64,000 nt of DNA, taken from JAMXLO01 sp963776505. Lineage in GTDB: Bacteria > Pseudomonadota > Alphaproteobacteria > Acetobacterales > Acetobacteraceae. A model generated the notes under the pieces. That model searched no databases. It was not told the DNA's origin and saw only the letters and a list, made by a program, of their open reading frames with translations. The translations under genes and the position numbers were made by a program. Shown here piece by piece: positions 1 to 10,533 of this stretch (position 1 is the first letter of the stretch; every line of letters starts with the position of its first letter). Where the stretch lies: contig CAVZNH010000001.1 in NCBI GenBank assembly GCA_963776505.1, positions 62,001-126,000 on the forward strand. Reading direction: 5' to 3'.

Positions 1-77
1 GCGGCGATTGCGGTCGGTTGGCCTGCCTGCTGGCCGCCCATCACGCTGCCGAGTATCTGGCCGATAAGACCACTCAT
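1..77 (-). CDS. 5' end of a YidB/DUF937-like gene (truncated by window edge)
   Basis: Only the first 25 codons are inside the window, read leftwards from an ATG at 75-77. A strong ribosome binding site (AAGGAGAA) lies 7 bases upstream of it. The visible start MSGLIGQILGSVMGGQQ resembles the N-terminus of YidB/DUF937 proteins, small proteins of unknown role that begin with a short hydrophobic glycine-rich helix. The family call rests on a short stretch, so it is tentative. The existence of a gene start is better supported, by the ribosome binding site and the open frame. Confidence 0.5.
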   Translation of the reverse strand, partial: MSGLIGQILGSVMGGQQAGQPTAIA

Positions 78-878
78 CGTGACGTTCTCCTTCTCGTCAG
101 CCGGGGCTGGACAATTGTCTCTGGGTCGTCGTGTGCGGACACGGCCGGCGAATTTTCGATCGGAGGACGGTGTGCGCGCCGGACTAGGCGTTAATAATTG
201 ACTTAAAATCAAGCACTAAGGGGTCCCGGGCAAGCAGGTCGCGAGGAAGTGTTGGATGACGGACCGCAGAATGACGCTTTTTTTGGCTCACGGTCGTCGT
301 GAATGAACCTCAGGCGGCTAATTCCTGATGCCGCGGGCGCTCGCAGGATTGGCCCCCCTAAAGCGGCAAGCGGTCGTTCGACAGTCAGGGCAGGCCGTGG
401 ATGACGGTTTACGGGGCGAGAGATTTTCTCATCGAGGAGGCAAATCGTCAGCAGCGAAATGCGTGCCCGGCCCGTTCGGGGCGGGTCGGGCACAAGTTGG
501 GCTTCAGAAATGACGGGTAATGCTGCAGGCTGGGCGATATGTCTGCATTTCCCGCGCCGGTGTTACAGCGAGGACGTTGAAACTTCGCGCGCTGGCACTC
601 TTCCAGAATCTATATTTGGTCGACTGTAGAAATGATGTGTCGATGTTCGGAGGGGCGCGGCCAGGTGCCTGGCCGAGACGAGCGCCAGCGGAGTTACAGT
701 CGTAACTACGTGGATTGCAATGTGGTCTTGTCGGCCTGGAGGCGGCCGTCTTGCCTACTGGCGGACCAATTTTGCAGCGAAGTTGAGCGCGCTTTCAACG
801 ACGGCGTGATCGGCGGAATGTGAGCCACCATAAATCGTCTGTCTGGTTGAGCACGCTGTATCGGAGAGGCCTTCTCTC
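78..878. other. 800-base stretch with no supportable gene
   Basis: No reading frame here has coding character, a recognisable domain or a good ribosome binding site at the right distance. The region contains the upstream sequence of the minus-strand YidB-like gene and presumably the promoter of the lipoprotein pair that starts at 879. A strong GC-rich inverted repeat lies at 463-493. A GAGGAGG motif near 435 is too far from the next ATG to be convincing. Confidence 0.5.
463..493. repeat. GC-rich inverted repeat (hairpin)
   Basis: Twelve-base arms GTGCCCGGCCCG and CGGGTCGGGCAC flank a 7-base loop and pair with a single G-T wobble. No T-run follows on either strand, so this is not a classical intrinsic terminator. 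Its role is unknown. Confidence 0.45.
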
Positions 879-1040
879 ATGACCAAGGCGATATGCGCGG
901 TGATCCTGACGTTGGCCTGTACAGTAGGCATCGCTGCTTGCTCACACACCGCTGGCACTGGCAGCGGCTCTGCATCGACCAGGCTGAACCAAGCAGCGAA
1001 TCCATCGGATGGTGGTGGTGGAGGAGGCGGGGGCTACTGA
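879..1040 (+). CDS. small glycine-rich lipoprotein (53 aa), first of a pair
   Basis: The protein is 53 residues. A hydrophobic signal segment follows MTKAICAV and ends in a lipobox (GIAAC), with the lipidated cysteine at residue 21. The mature part is about 33 residues, polar, and ends in a run of eight glycines plus tyrosine. A ribosome binding site GGAGAGG sits 10 bases before the ATG. The next gene starts 3 bases after the stop and has the same plan: lipobox, short linker, glycine tail. No function is known to me for this type. Being short, it would be missed by length-filtered gene callers. The signal peptide and lipobox are seen directly; the anchoring in a membrane is inferred. Confidence 0.6.
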   Translation: MTKAICAVILTLACTVGIAACSHTAGTGSGSASTRLNQAANPSDGGGGGGGGY

Positions 1041-1043
1041 AAC

Positions 1044-1193
1044 ATGACACACACCATGATGCTCGTCGTTCTGCTCACACTGGCCGGGTGCACGGTGCCA
1101 AACCAGCCGGGAATGCACGCGGGACGGACGTTCGTTCCGGCGGTCGGCTCGGATGGTGGTGGCGGGGGTGGCAGCGGAGGAGGTAGCATGTAG
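1044..1193 (+). CDS. small glycine-rich lipoprotein (49 aa), second of a pair
   Basis: The protein is 49 residues. A short signal segment ends in a clear lipobox (LAGC), with the cysteine at residue 16. The tail is rich in glycine (GGGGGGSGGGS). The ATG lies 3 bases after the stop of the preceding lipoprotein gene, and the glycine codons that end that gene (GGAGGCGGGGG) double as a ribosome binding site. The two genes share architecture but little sequence. They look like a co-translated pair that arose by duplication or plays a joint envelope role. An internal Met at residue 5 or 6 could be the true start. Confidence 0.55.
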   Translation: MTHTMMLVVLLTLAGCTVPNQPGMHAGRTFVPAVGSDGGGGGGSGGGSM

Positions 1194-1245
1194 GGCTACA
1201 GCGTGGCCGCGACTGGCTACGCGTCACCAGTGAATGTGAGCGAAA

Positions 1246-1878
1246 CTAGCTGTTGCCGCCAGCGCTCGCGTTAGGCGGAAACAGCCATGTGCCACGGTGC
1301 GACTGGGTAACATAGGCTCCCACCGGACCACGCCGACCGTGATGCCGGCCGCGCTTGCCTGGTCGATCGGGACTGGCTGGGGGCGTAGCGGTTGACATGG
1401 CCGCAAGCGTCCACGAGGGGGGGCCCTGTGGCACGGCTACGGCAGGCTGGCGCGCACGATCTTGGCGTCCGTTTTCTGCTTCGTCCTGATCAACGGCCAG
1501 CACTGCTTCGAGGGGCGCGCGAGCCACGGCCGGCTGCGACACCGGGGTGTGGGAATCAGCGAAGGCGGAATATAATTCTCCGATTGCCGTGATCGGATCG
1601 CCGAACGAACCGACGAACAGCAGGATCACTGCGCCAGCACCGGCAAGTCCAGACAGCAAAAACCGCCCAATTCTATTACTATTCAACGTCGCCTGCTTGC
1701 TATCGAGAAGGCGCGCTGAAGCTCCGGGCGCCTGCACGTGATTCGACGACCTGGTCAAGGCTCTGCGACCGGCGATGCTCAACAGCCACAGGACCGGAAT
1801 CAGGAGTCCGCTTGCAACCCAAGCGCCAATCAGCCACCAGAGCATTGCGATGTACCCATGCTTGCTCCGCTTTGTCAT
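1246..1878 (-). CDS. hypothetical membrane protein
   Basis: About 210 residues from the chosen ATG (MTKRSKHGYI). Two hydrophobic segments are visible: one around residues 10-35 (rich in W, L and I), and one around 70-95 preceded by RIGRFLLSG. The C-terminal half is polar and rich in proline, arginine and alanine, and ends in GTWLFPPNASAGGNS. I do not recognise the family. The Arg/Pro-rich middle of the C-terminal part could reflect a frameshift like those seen elsewhere in the window. A longer open frame extends 72 codons upstream but lacks coding character there. It is transcribed toward the lipoprotein pair. Confidence 0.4.
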   Translation of the reverse strand: MTKRSKHGYIAMLWWLIGAWVASGLLIPVLWLLSIAGRRALTRSSNHVQAPGASARLLDSKQATLNSNRIGRFLLSGLAGAGAVILLFVGSFGDPITAIGELYSAFADSHTPVSQPAVARAPLEAVLAVDQDEAENGRQDRARQPAVAVPQGPPSWTLAAMSTATPPASPDRPGKRGRHHGRRGPVGAYVTQSHRGTWLFPPNASAGGNS

Positions 1879-2222
1879 CGATTGAGGCGTGAAGAGCCAG
1901 CAACCTGCGGTCAGTAGCACATGGTTTTTACAGGGTCCGCTGATCTTCGGGGTGTTGTGGTTGCAAGCTAGCCACAGCAAGATGGCGTCCGAGTAGGTAT
2001 TGTTTCGGCCAATGGGGAGGTTCGGGATTGGAAGCTCACGCGCCGCCACGACCCGCGCTCGGCATTGCGAACGCCATCGCGATGTCAGCGCCATTTTGGG
2101 CTATTGTCGCGGAGGTAGTCTGGAGGCTCGCCTGATCGGATCCTTGCGTTTGCAAGCAATCGATCAGTGACGACCGCGCCCTGGCGTCGTCGCTGCGGAT
2201 CTTGATCCAGAGTGGTCATGCC
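1879..2222. other. gap between two minus-strand hypotheticals
   Basis: About 340 bases with no supportable gene. Open frames run through it on the minus strand, but their translations lack a convincing start or domain. I see no terminator or repeat. Confidence 0.35.
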
Positions 2223-2411
2223 TCATGTCAGTAGGAGAACGAGGCTGACCGGCCACAGCATCGCCAGAACAACTGTTCCGGCGACGTCCGCCGCATCCCA
2301 TTGCCCGGGCCGGCCATCGCTTGAACGCATCAACGCAACGTTCAGCCGGACCATAACCGCTTCGGCCGCGATCGCGATCAGCAGGTAGATCGTGAGCGCG
2401 TGGAGCCACAT
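2223..2411 (-). CDS. small hypothetical membrane protein (62 aa)
   Basis: A 62-residue protein from an ATG (MWLHALTIYLL). Two hydrophobic segments, at about residues 1-25 and 43-62, are joined by a polar loop containing SSDGRPGQWD. The protein ends directly in a hydrophobic run. It could be a two-pass membrane protein with both ends on the same side. No family is recognised. It lies 55 bases downstream of another minus-strand hypothetical and may be co-transcribed with it. Confidence 0.4.
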   Translation of the reverse strand: MWLHALTIYLLIAIAAEAVMVRLNVALMRSSDGRPGQWDAADVAGTVVLAMLWPVSLVLLLT

Positions 2412-2466
2412 GGAATATGCATCCGCCCGAGTGGCGTTTCGCGTGCGATCAGGACGCTGCGGTCTC

Positions 2467-2826
2467 TCATGTCTCAACCATGGCCAGCTCCGCCGTTGTA
2501 CCTGCGAGTGTGTCGGATAATCCAGTGTGGGCGCCATAATCCCATGGCCGAGCCAGTGCAGCTGATTGATCCGCAGCAGCCCAAGTTTTGCCTATGGACG
2601 TTACAGCGGCGCGCTTGCGTTTGATAGTGATTCTGTCGGGCTCGCGTAGTTCCGTAGCGAGCCCATAGGCCATCACCAGGTAAGCCAGTGACATGACCTG
2701 GCTGTCGATTGCCGGGTACGAGACGGTCTCTGGCAAGATGAAACCGCGACGCAATGCTTCCCTCGCCATCTGCACTGCCTGAAGGGTTGGCAGGTCGGCT
2801 GAACATCTCCATCGGAGCGCTACCAT
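2467..2826 (-). CDS. hypothetical protein (119 aa)
   Basis: The start at 2826 (MVALRWRCSADL) is chosen because GAGGAGG lies 6 bases upstream; the same frame is open further up to a TTG at 2883. The protein looks soluble and mainly helical, with a basic stretch KRKRAA in the middle and an acidic end (TAELAMVET). No domain is recognised. It sits in a row of minus-strand hypotheticals leading away from tRNA-Lys. Confidence 0.4.
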   Translation of the reverse strand: MVALRWRCSADLPTLQAVQMAREALRRGFILPETVSYPAIDSQVMSLAYLVMAYGLATELREPDRITIKRKRAAVTSIGKTWAAADQSAALARPWDYGAHTGLSDTLAGTTAELAMVET

Positions 2827-2923
2827 CGCCGCCTCCTCCGAGGCCACGGCGCCGTGGCAGTAAACCATGGCTCCGGGTGACAACCTTCATGCTACCCTGT
2901 GACGGACCCGTCCTTGATCTAGA

Positions 2924-3509
2924 TCATGTTTCGGAGCCGTCGTCAGGACGAATTTTCGTGATCCACGCCCATACATGCGAGTAGCCAGCTACAGCTCCAT
3001 CGAGTGGGTGGACGATGAAGTGCCGGGCTCGCAAGTCGAAGATTTCTGTCCTGTCAGCGACCAGGCGCACGCCGCCATGGCGGCAGCGGCAGGCCGTTTG
3101 GCACAGCAGGTCCACCACCTGAAAAGGAACCCAGGCACCCGGCGCCTTCTCGCTCCGGCCACGGCTAGTCATGCCGATGAGGGTGGAACCAGGGATCAGC
3201 AGATGCGCGGTAATCCGCACACCGTCGGCATTGTGTAGACTGTGCGCCAGCGGTCAGCACCTTCACACCGGTATTGCTGACGCTGTAGGCAGTGTCGCCC
3301 GACGGACAGGCGATGCCCTGCTTCGACCCGGTATTGATGGTCGCGCGCGGCGTTCCCTGCGCTGGCATTAGCGGCGTAAAGCAGTGAATGACGCCCCAGG
3401 GTTCACGACCGGCACGCGCCGCCAGCGATAGAAGTGTTGCCACGGTCCGCCACCAGGTGAAATGCCGGCATTCTTCGTCAGCATGGCATCTTCGCCAAAC
3501 GTACTCCAT
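2924..3509 (-). CDS. hypothetical protein, probably one gene with a +1 frameshift near 3235
   Basis: Two overlapping frames seem to form one product of about 194 residues. The first half contains GVIHCFTPLMPAQGTPR, then INTGSKQGIACPSGDTAYS. The second continues as AHSLHNADGVRITAHLLIPG and ends RPDDGSET. The first frame degenerates exactly where the second becomes protein-like, and the shift has the same sign (one extra base) as in the recognisable genes. I do not recognise a family. The 5' end overlaps another open frame (3368-3634), so the true start is unclear and could lie further upstream. Confidence 0.35.
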
Positions 3510-3634
3510 ATCGCGATCAGATCCAGCGCCAGGCTGGCGATTGTCGGCGTGGCAGCGACGGCGGCGACGGCATGGCCTTCGTACAACGCCTTATCGGGCG
3601 CCATGACGTTGCGCGACAGGTCACGGAAGTTCAT
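3368..3634 (-). pseudogene. fragment resembling xanthine dehydrogenase / CoxL-type molybdenum hydroxylase
   Basis: The first 38 residues, from NFRDLSRNVMAPDKALYEG through GHAVAAVAAT to LALDLI, closely match from memory a conserved stretch near the N-terminus of the large subunit of the xanthine/aldehyde/CO dehydrogenase family. The match may extend about 16 codons upstream of the ATG. After LDLI the sequence (AIWSTFGEDAML) no longer follows that family, and no other part of the roughly 750-residue subunit is present in any frame nearby. It is either a remnant of a deleted gene or a fragment captured into an unrelated reading frame. It cannot encode a working enzyme. Confidence 0.4.
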
Positions 3635-3823
3635 CGGGCCTTCGCCGACGAACGCTTCCTCGGATGGGGGTGTTGGGGAGGCGTGCGGCAGTCAGGACCA
3701 CACGCCAGCAGGGGATTATCGGACGATCCGTCTTGCTCCAGGAGAGCAGAGTCTATGACGCCGTTGGTAAGGGCTTCGACCAGGATGCACGCCGCAGCGG
3801 CCAACTACGGCAACTCCCTTCGC

Positions 3824-4267
3824 TTATGTTTCGGGTAACTGGCTGGCCGCATCGATCATGCCGCCGAACTCCGACCGTATATGGTTCCTCGGATCAACCA
3901 GCTTGCCAGCACGGAAGAGCTGAAAGTGCAGGAACCCGCCATTCCTGATATCGTATAGCTCGCTGCCCACTTCGACAAAGGTCCCCATTGTTCGGAGGGC
4001 GGACGATTGGCCTGCGGGCAAATGCGGCGTCTGGTCCACGATGTTGTAGCTGCTTTCGAAACCACTGTCATGCCGGACGATGATCTCATATTGCCGCGCG
4101 ATGCGCTTCGTCGAGATATCCCGGACCTTGAGTATCCATCCCTTACCGATCGATCTCACGATGCCCCTATCGGCAAAGGTAATCTTGATGTTGCAGCCCC
4201 CACCCGGAAGCGATGTCACCTGCATCGCCCCGGTGGCTGGCCATACGAAAGAGGTGTCGTCACGCAC
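3824..4267 (-). CDS. degenerate M23 (LytM)-like domain protein
   Basis: 147 residues from an ATG (MRDDTSFVWPATGAMQVTS). The layout follows the M23 peptidase beta-sheet core: an FVWPATG opening, IVRHDSGFESSY in the middle, a GTFVEVGSELYDI turn and a closing GFLHFQLF...VDPRNHI. In active M23 enzymes zinc is held by an HxxxD motif near the start and an HxH near the end. Neither motif is intact here; only the LHF histidine remains. No signal peptide is visible. It may bind rather than cut cell wall, or be a decayed member. It is the protein-coding gene closest to tRNA-Lys on that side that I can assign to a fold. Confidence 0.5.
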   Translation of the reverse strand: MRDDTSFVWPATGAMQVTSLPGGGCNIKITFADRGIVRSIGKGWILKVRDISTKRIARQYEIIVRHDSGFESSYNIVDQTPHLPAGQSSALRTMGTFVEVGSELYDIRNGGFLHFQLFRAGKLVDPRNHIRSEFGGMIDAASQLPET

Positions 4268-4308
4268 CGGTCACTCCCCATGCACTGCTCGCGGGCCGCG
4301 ACGGCAGA

Positions 4309-4446
4309 CTATCGCGGCAAACAACGATGCACCACCGTGTCCCGGACCCGGTCCAGATGAACCCACACAGCATGCGACTCATTCCGACCCGAGGGCACGC
4401 CCTGCCATCCGCCGCCGATCAGGAACTGGTCCGCAGGGACCATCAT
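4309..4446 (-). CDS. possible short ORF (45 aa) between tRNA-Lys and the M23-like gene
   Basis: A 45-codon frame from an ATG (MMVPADQFLIGGGWQGV) ends 41 bases before the M23-like gene. The composition is protein-like but no domain is recognised. The same frame is open upstream through the tRNA, so the coding status is doubtful. Confidence 0.2.
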   Translation of the reverse strand: MMVPADQFLIGGGWQGVPSGRNESHAVWVHLDRVRDTVVHRCLPR

Positions 4447-4487
4447 GCGGAAACTGCCGAACAGATATCGGCCGCCTTTTGATTGTT

Positions 4488-4563
4488 TGGTGAGCCCGGA
4501 GGGACTCGAACCCTCGACCCCAAGATTAAAAGTCTCGTGCTCTACCACCTGAGCTACAGGCTC
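4488..4563 (-). tRNA. tRNA-Lys (anticodon TTT)
   Basis: Read on the minus strand, this is a 76-base cloverleaf. The acceptor stem GAGCCTG pairs with CGGGCTC (one G-T pair), the D-arm contains AGCTCAGGTGGTAGAGC, the anticodon loop is CTTTTAA and the T-loop GTTCGAGTC, and CCA is encoded at the 3' end. The 3' end faces the poorly recognised region at lower coordinates, the side on which integrases usually place islands when they use a tRNA gene. No second copy of the tRNA 3' end was found in the window. Confidence 0.95.
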
Positions 4564-4612
4564 GCCGAACGCCTTAGAGCGCCAAGCGCCATCCTCGGTC
4601 AACACACCTCGG

Positions 4613-5125
4613 TCAGTCCTTCACGTCGGCCGCAACCCGCATGTGCACAATTCGATCCGGACTTTGCACAGTGCCACCGGAACCGCTGCCGCGCTTGATC
4701 TGGTCGATGAGCTCCATGCCCTGGGTCACCTGGCCCCAGATCGTGTACTGCCCGTCCAGATGCGGCGCCGGGGCGAACATGATGAAGAACTGGCTGTTCG
4801 CACTGTTCGGCTCCGAGGTGCGCGCCATGCCGCAGGTGCCGCGCAGGAAATGCCTCTTGGTGGTGAATTCCGCCGGCAGGTCGGGCAGCTTCGAGCCACC
4901 GGTGCCGGTACCCGTCGGATCGCCGCCCTGCGCCATGAAGCCCTCGATCACCCGGTGGAACGGCGTATTGTCGTAGAACCCCTCGCGCGCCAGCATCTTG
5001 ATGCGCTCCACCGCCTTCGGCGCGATGTCCGGGAACATCTGGATCACCACACGGCCCTGCTTCAGGTCCATGTACAGCGTGTTCTCAGGGTCGGATTTCG
5101 TCTGGGCGTCTGCCGTGTCGCTCAT
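4613..5125 (-). CDS. ppiB: peptidyl-prolyl cis-trans isomerase, cyclophilin type
   Basis: 170 residues; catalyses cis-trans isomerisation of X-Pro bonds to help folding. The cyclophilin core is complete: FHRVIEGFMAQGGDPTGTGTGG around residues 56-77 including the catalytic Arg58, GTCGMAR near 97, NSQFFI near 110 and PHLDGQYTIWGQV at 121-133. No signal peptide, so cytoplasmic. The start (MSDTADAQ) has an AGGGAA ribosome binding site; the frame is open 25 codons further upstream but without family similarity. It lies just upstream of tRNA-Lys and downstream of coaD in the same direction. Confidence 0.93.
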   Translation of the reverse strand: MSDTADAQTKSDPENTLYMDLKQGRVVIQMFPDIAPKAVERIKMLAREGFYDNTPFHRVIEGFMAQGGDPTGTGTGGSKLPDLPAEFTTKRHFLRGTCGMARTSEPNSANSQFFIMFAPAPHLDGQYTIWGQVTQGMELIDQIKRGSGSGGTVQSPDRIVHMRVAADVKD

Positions 5126-5221
5126 GATGATTTCCCTGTCAGGGTTACGATCGCGGCGCCCGCGATCAGGCTGCGTCGGTGCATTGGCGCCCTCCTTCAA
5201 ACGTCGTGGCAGCGGGATAGT

Positions 5222-5737
5222 TCAGCCGCGGATGCGCTGCAACACGCGTTCGAGGGTCAACGGCGGCACGAAGGACGAGATATCGCCTCCCAACATCGCC
5301 ACCTCCTTGACCAGCCTCGAGGCGATGAACTGATGTCGCTCGCTGGCCATCAGGAACACGGTCTCGATGTCCGGCGCCATGCGGTAGTTCATGCCGGCCA
5401 TCTGAAACTCGTAGTCGAAGTCCGACACCGCGCGCAGACCTCGCACGATCATCGATGCCCCGACCTTGCGCGCAAAATCGATCAGCAGCGTGTCGAACGG
5501 CAGCACATCGATCACCATGCCGTTCTGCGTGGCAATGCGGGCAATCTCCGCCTCCACCAGCTCGACACGCTCGTCAAGCGAGAGCAGCGGTCCCTTGCCG
5601 GTGTTAATCGCGACACCCACCACCAGCTTGTCGAGCAGGCGCGCCGCTCGGGCAATCACATCGAGATGCCCATTGGTGACCGGATCGAACGTGCCGGGAT
5701 ACAGACCGACCCGCAGCTTCTTCACAGGCTGAGCCAT
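5222..5737 (-). CDS. coaD: phosphopantetheine adenylyltransferase
   Basis: 171 residues, the usual length for CoaD. It transfers AMP from ATP to 4'-phosphopantetheine, the penultimate step of coenzyme A synthesis. The nucleotidyltransferase signature GLYPGTFDPVTNGHLD (residues 11-26, TxxH) is intact, as are VRGLRAVSDFDYEFQMA and the C-terminal ISSFVPP. Its ATG follows the gyrA stop with no gap (TAGATG), so translation is probably coupled. Intact, with no frameshift. Confidence 0.95.
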   Translation of the reverse strand: MAQPVKKLRVGLYPGTFDPVTNGHLDVIARAARLLDKLVVGVAINTGKGPLLSLDERVELVEAEIARIATQNGMVIDVLPFDTLLIDFARKVGASMIVRGLRAVSDFDYEFQMAGMNYRMAPDIETVFLMASERHQFIASRLVKEVAMLGGDISSFVPPLTLERVLQRIRG

Positions 5738-8486
<2,749 letters not shown>

Positions 8487-8598
8487 CTCGATTCAGTGGT
8501 GCGGCAACGCGCGCCCGGTCGCCGGGCGCTGCACTGCATCATACGCCCCAGATAGCCCGAATTCAGCCCGAATGGCGAGGGGGGAAGCCCGCGATGGA

Positions 8599-9266
8599 CT
8601 ACGGCGTCGCCTGCAGCCTGGCCAGCAACTGCGGCGAGGGGACGCCATCCACCGGCAGTCCCGAAACGCTTTCGAACTGGCTGATCGCAGCGCTGGTCTG
8701 CGGCCCGGAGACCCCATCCGCCACGCCGTGCAGATAGCCCAGCCGGATCAGCTGCTGCTGCACCGGCGGCAGTCAGGCCACCATTATAGCCGGGCGGTGG
8801 TGGTGGCGGCGGCGCGTTGACCATCATCGGACCGTAACCCGGCACCATGTTGCCTTTCGCATACATGCATTGCGCAAAGGCGTTATCGTATTGCTGCTGG
8901 ATGCCATACTGCTCGTTCGAACTGCCACCCATGCCGAGGCCTGTGCCGGCTATGGCGCCGCTGCCAGCGCCGATGGCGGCGCCGCGGCCTCCGCCGATCG
9001 CCGCTCCCAGACCCGCACCGAGCACCGTGCCGATGGCCGCGGCGCCAACCGCCCGGTTGTTGGCGTTCTGCGCTTGACCAGCGACCGTCGAATTCGGCGA
9101 ACTGCTTGCAGCCGGCCTGGTCGAACTGGAACGCGTCGAACGATTTTCCCGGGCCGGGCATGACCTGCACCGTCGGCCCCAGCGGGGTCTGCGCGCACCC
9201 TGACAGCAGGAGCCCGAGCGCAGCCACACCAGACACTCCGGCAGTCGTCCGACCTTGATATTTCAC
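8599..9266 (-). CDS. lipoprotein with glycine-zipper and peptidoglycan-binding domain (two +1 frameshifts)
   Basis: After removing one base near 9102 and one near 8774 this is a 221-residue protein. It has a signal peptide with lipobox LLLSGC (Cys24), a linker with conserved cysteine (AGCKQF), and a glycine zipper (AIGTVLGAGLGAAIGGGRG and repeats) that can insert in or span a membrane. A proline-rich stretch (APPPPPPPGYNGG) follows, and the protein ends in a peptidoglycan-binding-1-type domain (QQQLIRLGYLHG...ISQFESVSGLPVDG). The start is GTG at 9264-9266, overlapping the stop of a 45-codon frame. Likely an outer-membrane lipoprotein that touches the cell wall; the substrate is unknown. Confidence 0.7.
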
Positions 9267-9400
9267 AGCACGTTTCCCTCACACCACTCGATGAGCAATC
9301 GTAAGAGCTTATCCGTTGACATCGCAAGCAATTCCGCTCGTTTGGCGTCGCTTTCAGGGCTCGCGCGACCAACGGACGCGTTTCGGCCACCGCCTGTCAT
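9263..9400 (-). CDS. possible 45-aa protein coupled on both sides
   Basis: A 45-codon frame whose ATG overlaps the stop of the acyltransferase gene (ATGA) and whose stop overlaps the GTG start of the lipoprotein gene (GTGA). The product MTGGGRNASVGRASPES... ends in a helical segment LLRLLIEWCEGNVL. No family is recognised. The double overlap is the main argument that it is translated. Confidence 0.4.
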   Translation of the reverse strand: MTGGGRNASVGRASPESDAKRAELLAMSTDKLLRLLIEWCEGNVL

Positions 9401-10473
9401 ATCGCGCCGCGGGGTAGCGGTGCCTGACGCGCACGGCGTTCCGCCAGGCGCGCACGCAGCGAGGTGCCGAGGGGCCGCTCGAACCACTCATAGACGGCAA
9501 CCGAGATCGCGATCGCCAGGAGCAGCGAGATGGCTACATATGCGACGGCCGCAAGCGGCCCGGTCAGGCGTAACCAATGCCAGAACAGCTGCACCGCCCG
9601 CATTGCGAAGGGGTGGACGAGGTACAGTGCGAATGATGAATCGCCGAGCAGGACCAGCGTGGTTGGCAGTCGGATGTCACGTCCGAACACCGCCGCGGCC
9701 ACCAGCATCGCCATTGGCAAGCCCGTTGTCACAGGCCTGCTTCCGCCAATCCCCGAAACGTAGCCGCCGATCAACCAAAGCAGGGCCAATAAGGCAAGCC
9801 CAACGCTGACCCCGAGTGGCAAGCCGATCCCTGTTGTGGCGAGGGCCGCGATGGCCATGCCGAACAGGAACTCGGCCACGATCGGGTCGGTCCAGAACAC
9901 CAGGGCTGTGGCGTCCGCTGGTATCAATGGGTGCACGGCAATCGCGGTGCCGAGTGTGAGCGTGACCAGAATGAGTGCGCGATGACGAACCTGCCAGATG
10001 AATGCCGCGAACACGACGTAGAAGAACATCTCGTAGTTCAGCGTCCAGCCCAGGCTGTAGATGGGCTGAATGGCGCCATCAGGACCTCGCGACGGCAGGA
10101 ACGCATAACTCATCAGGATATTGGCGATGCTGCCAGCGCCCTCGGTCACCACCGAGCGCGCCGTGAGTGCCATCAGGAGGAACAACGTGGTTGCCGCCCA
10201 GTAGAGCGGCACGATTCGTATGAGACGCCGCGCCATGAAGAGCTTGGCGCCGTCACGCCGACCGAACAGGGCGCTTGAGGCATAGACCATCACGAAGCCG
10301 GAGATGACGAAGAACAGGTCGACGCCGGCATCCCAGGGCAACGCGTTGTGCAGGCGCCCTATCGTCCCGGTGGGGTCGAGGCCGGTTGCGTCGTGCAGCA
10401 CATGCAGAATGGCGATACTGAGTGCGGCGATCGCACGGAGTGCCTGAACCGCCTCGATCTTCACTCGGTGCAT
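9397..10473 (-). CDS. acyltransferase 3 family membrane protein
   Basis: About 358 residues with roughly ten hydrophobic segments. The family's N-terminal signature is present: EAVQALRAIAALSIAILHVLH, then GVDLFFVISGFVMVY and ARRLIRIVPLYW. The C-terminus contains GDSSFALYLVHPF and ends in a basic tail. Such inner-membrane enzymes O-acylate sugars of lipopolysaccharide, exopolysaccharide or nodulation factors; the acceptor here cannot be told. The start at 10473 places MHRVKIEAVQALRA at the N-terminus; an ATG 20 codons upstream is also possible. It is divergent from glgE and followed by a short frame and a lipoprotein gene. Confidence 0.85.
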   Translation of the reverse strand: MHRVKIEAVQALRAIAALSIAILHVLHDATGLDPTGTIGRLHNALPWDAGVDLFFVISGFVMVYASSALFGRRDGAKLFMARRLIRIVPLYWAATTLFLLMALTARSVVTEGAGSIANILMSYAFLPSRGPDGAIQPIYSLGWTLNYEMFFYVVFAAFIWQVRHRALILVTLTLGTAIAVHPLIPADATALVFWTDPIVAEFLFGMAIAALATTGIGLPLGVSVGLALLALLWLIGGYVSGIGGSRPVTTGLPMAMLVAAAVFGRDIRLPTTLVLLGDSSFALYLVHPFAMRAVQLFWHWLRLTGPLAAVAYVAISLLLAIAISVAVYEWFERPLGTSLRARLAERRARQAPLPRGAI

Positions 10474-10533
10474 CCGGACAATCCCATCTCGCCGTGGTAG
10501 TGCATAGGGCCGTGCCCAATTATCGGCTACCAT

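Noticed and set aside
195..215. TTGACTTAAAATCAA resembles the anticodon arm of tRNA-Leu(TAA)
   Set aside because: No acceptor, D or T arm can be drawn around it; a chance match.
1000..1190. Glycine-codon repeats as a CRISPR or microsatellite array
   Set aside because: The GGT/GGA/GGC runs are the polyglycine tails of two small lipoprotein genes; there are no spaced repeats.
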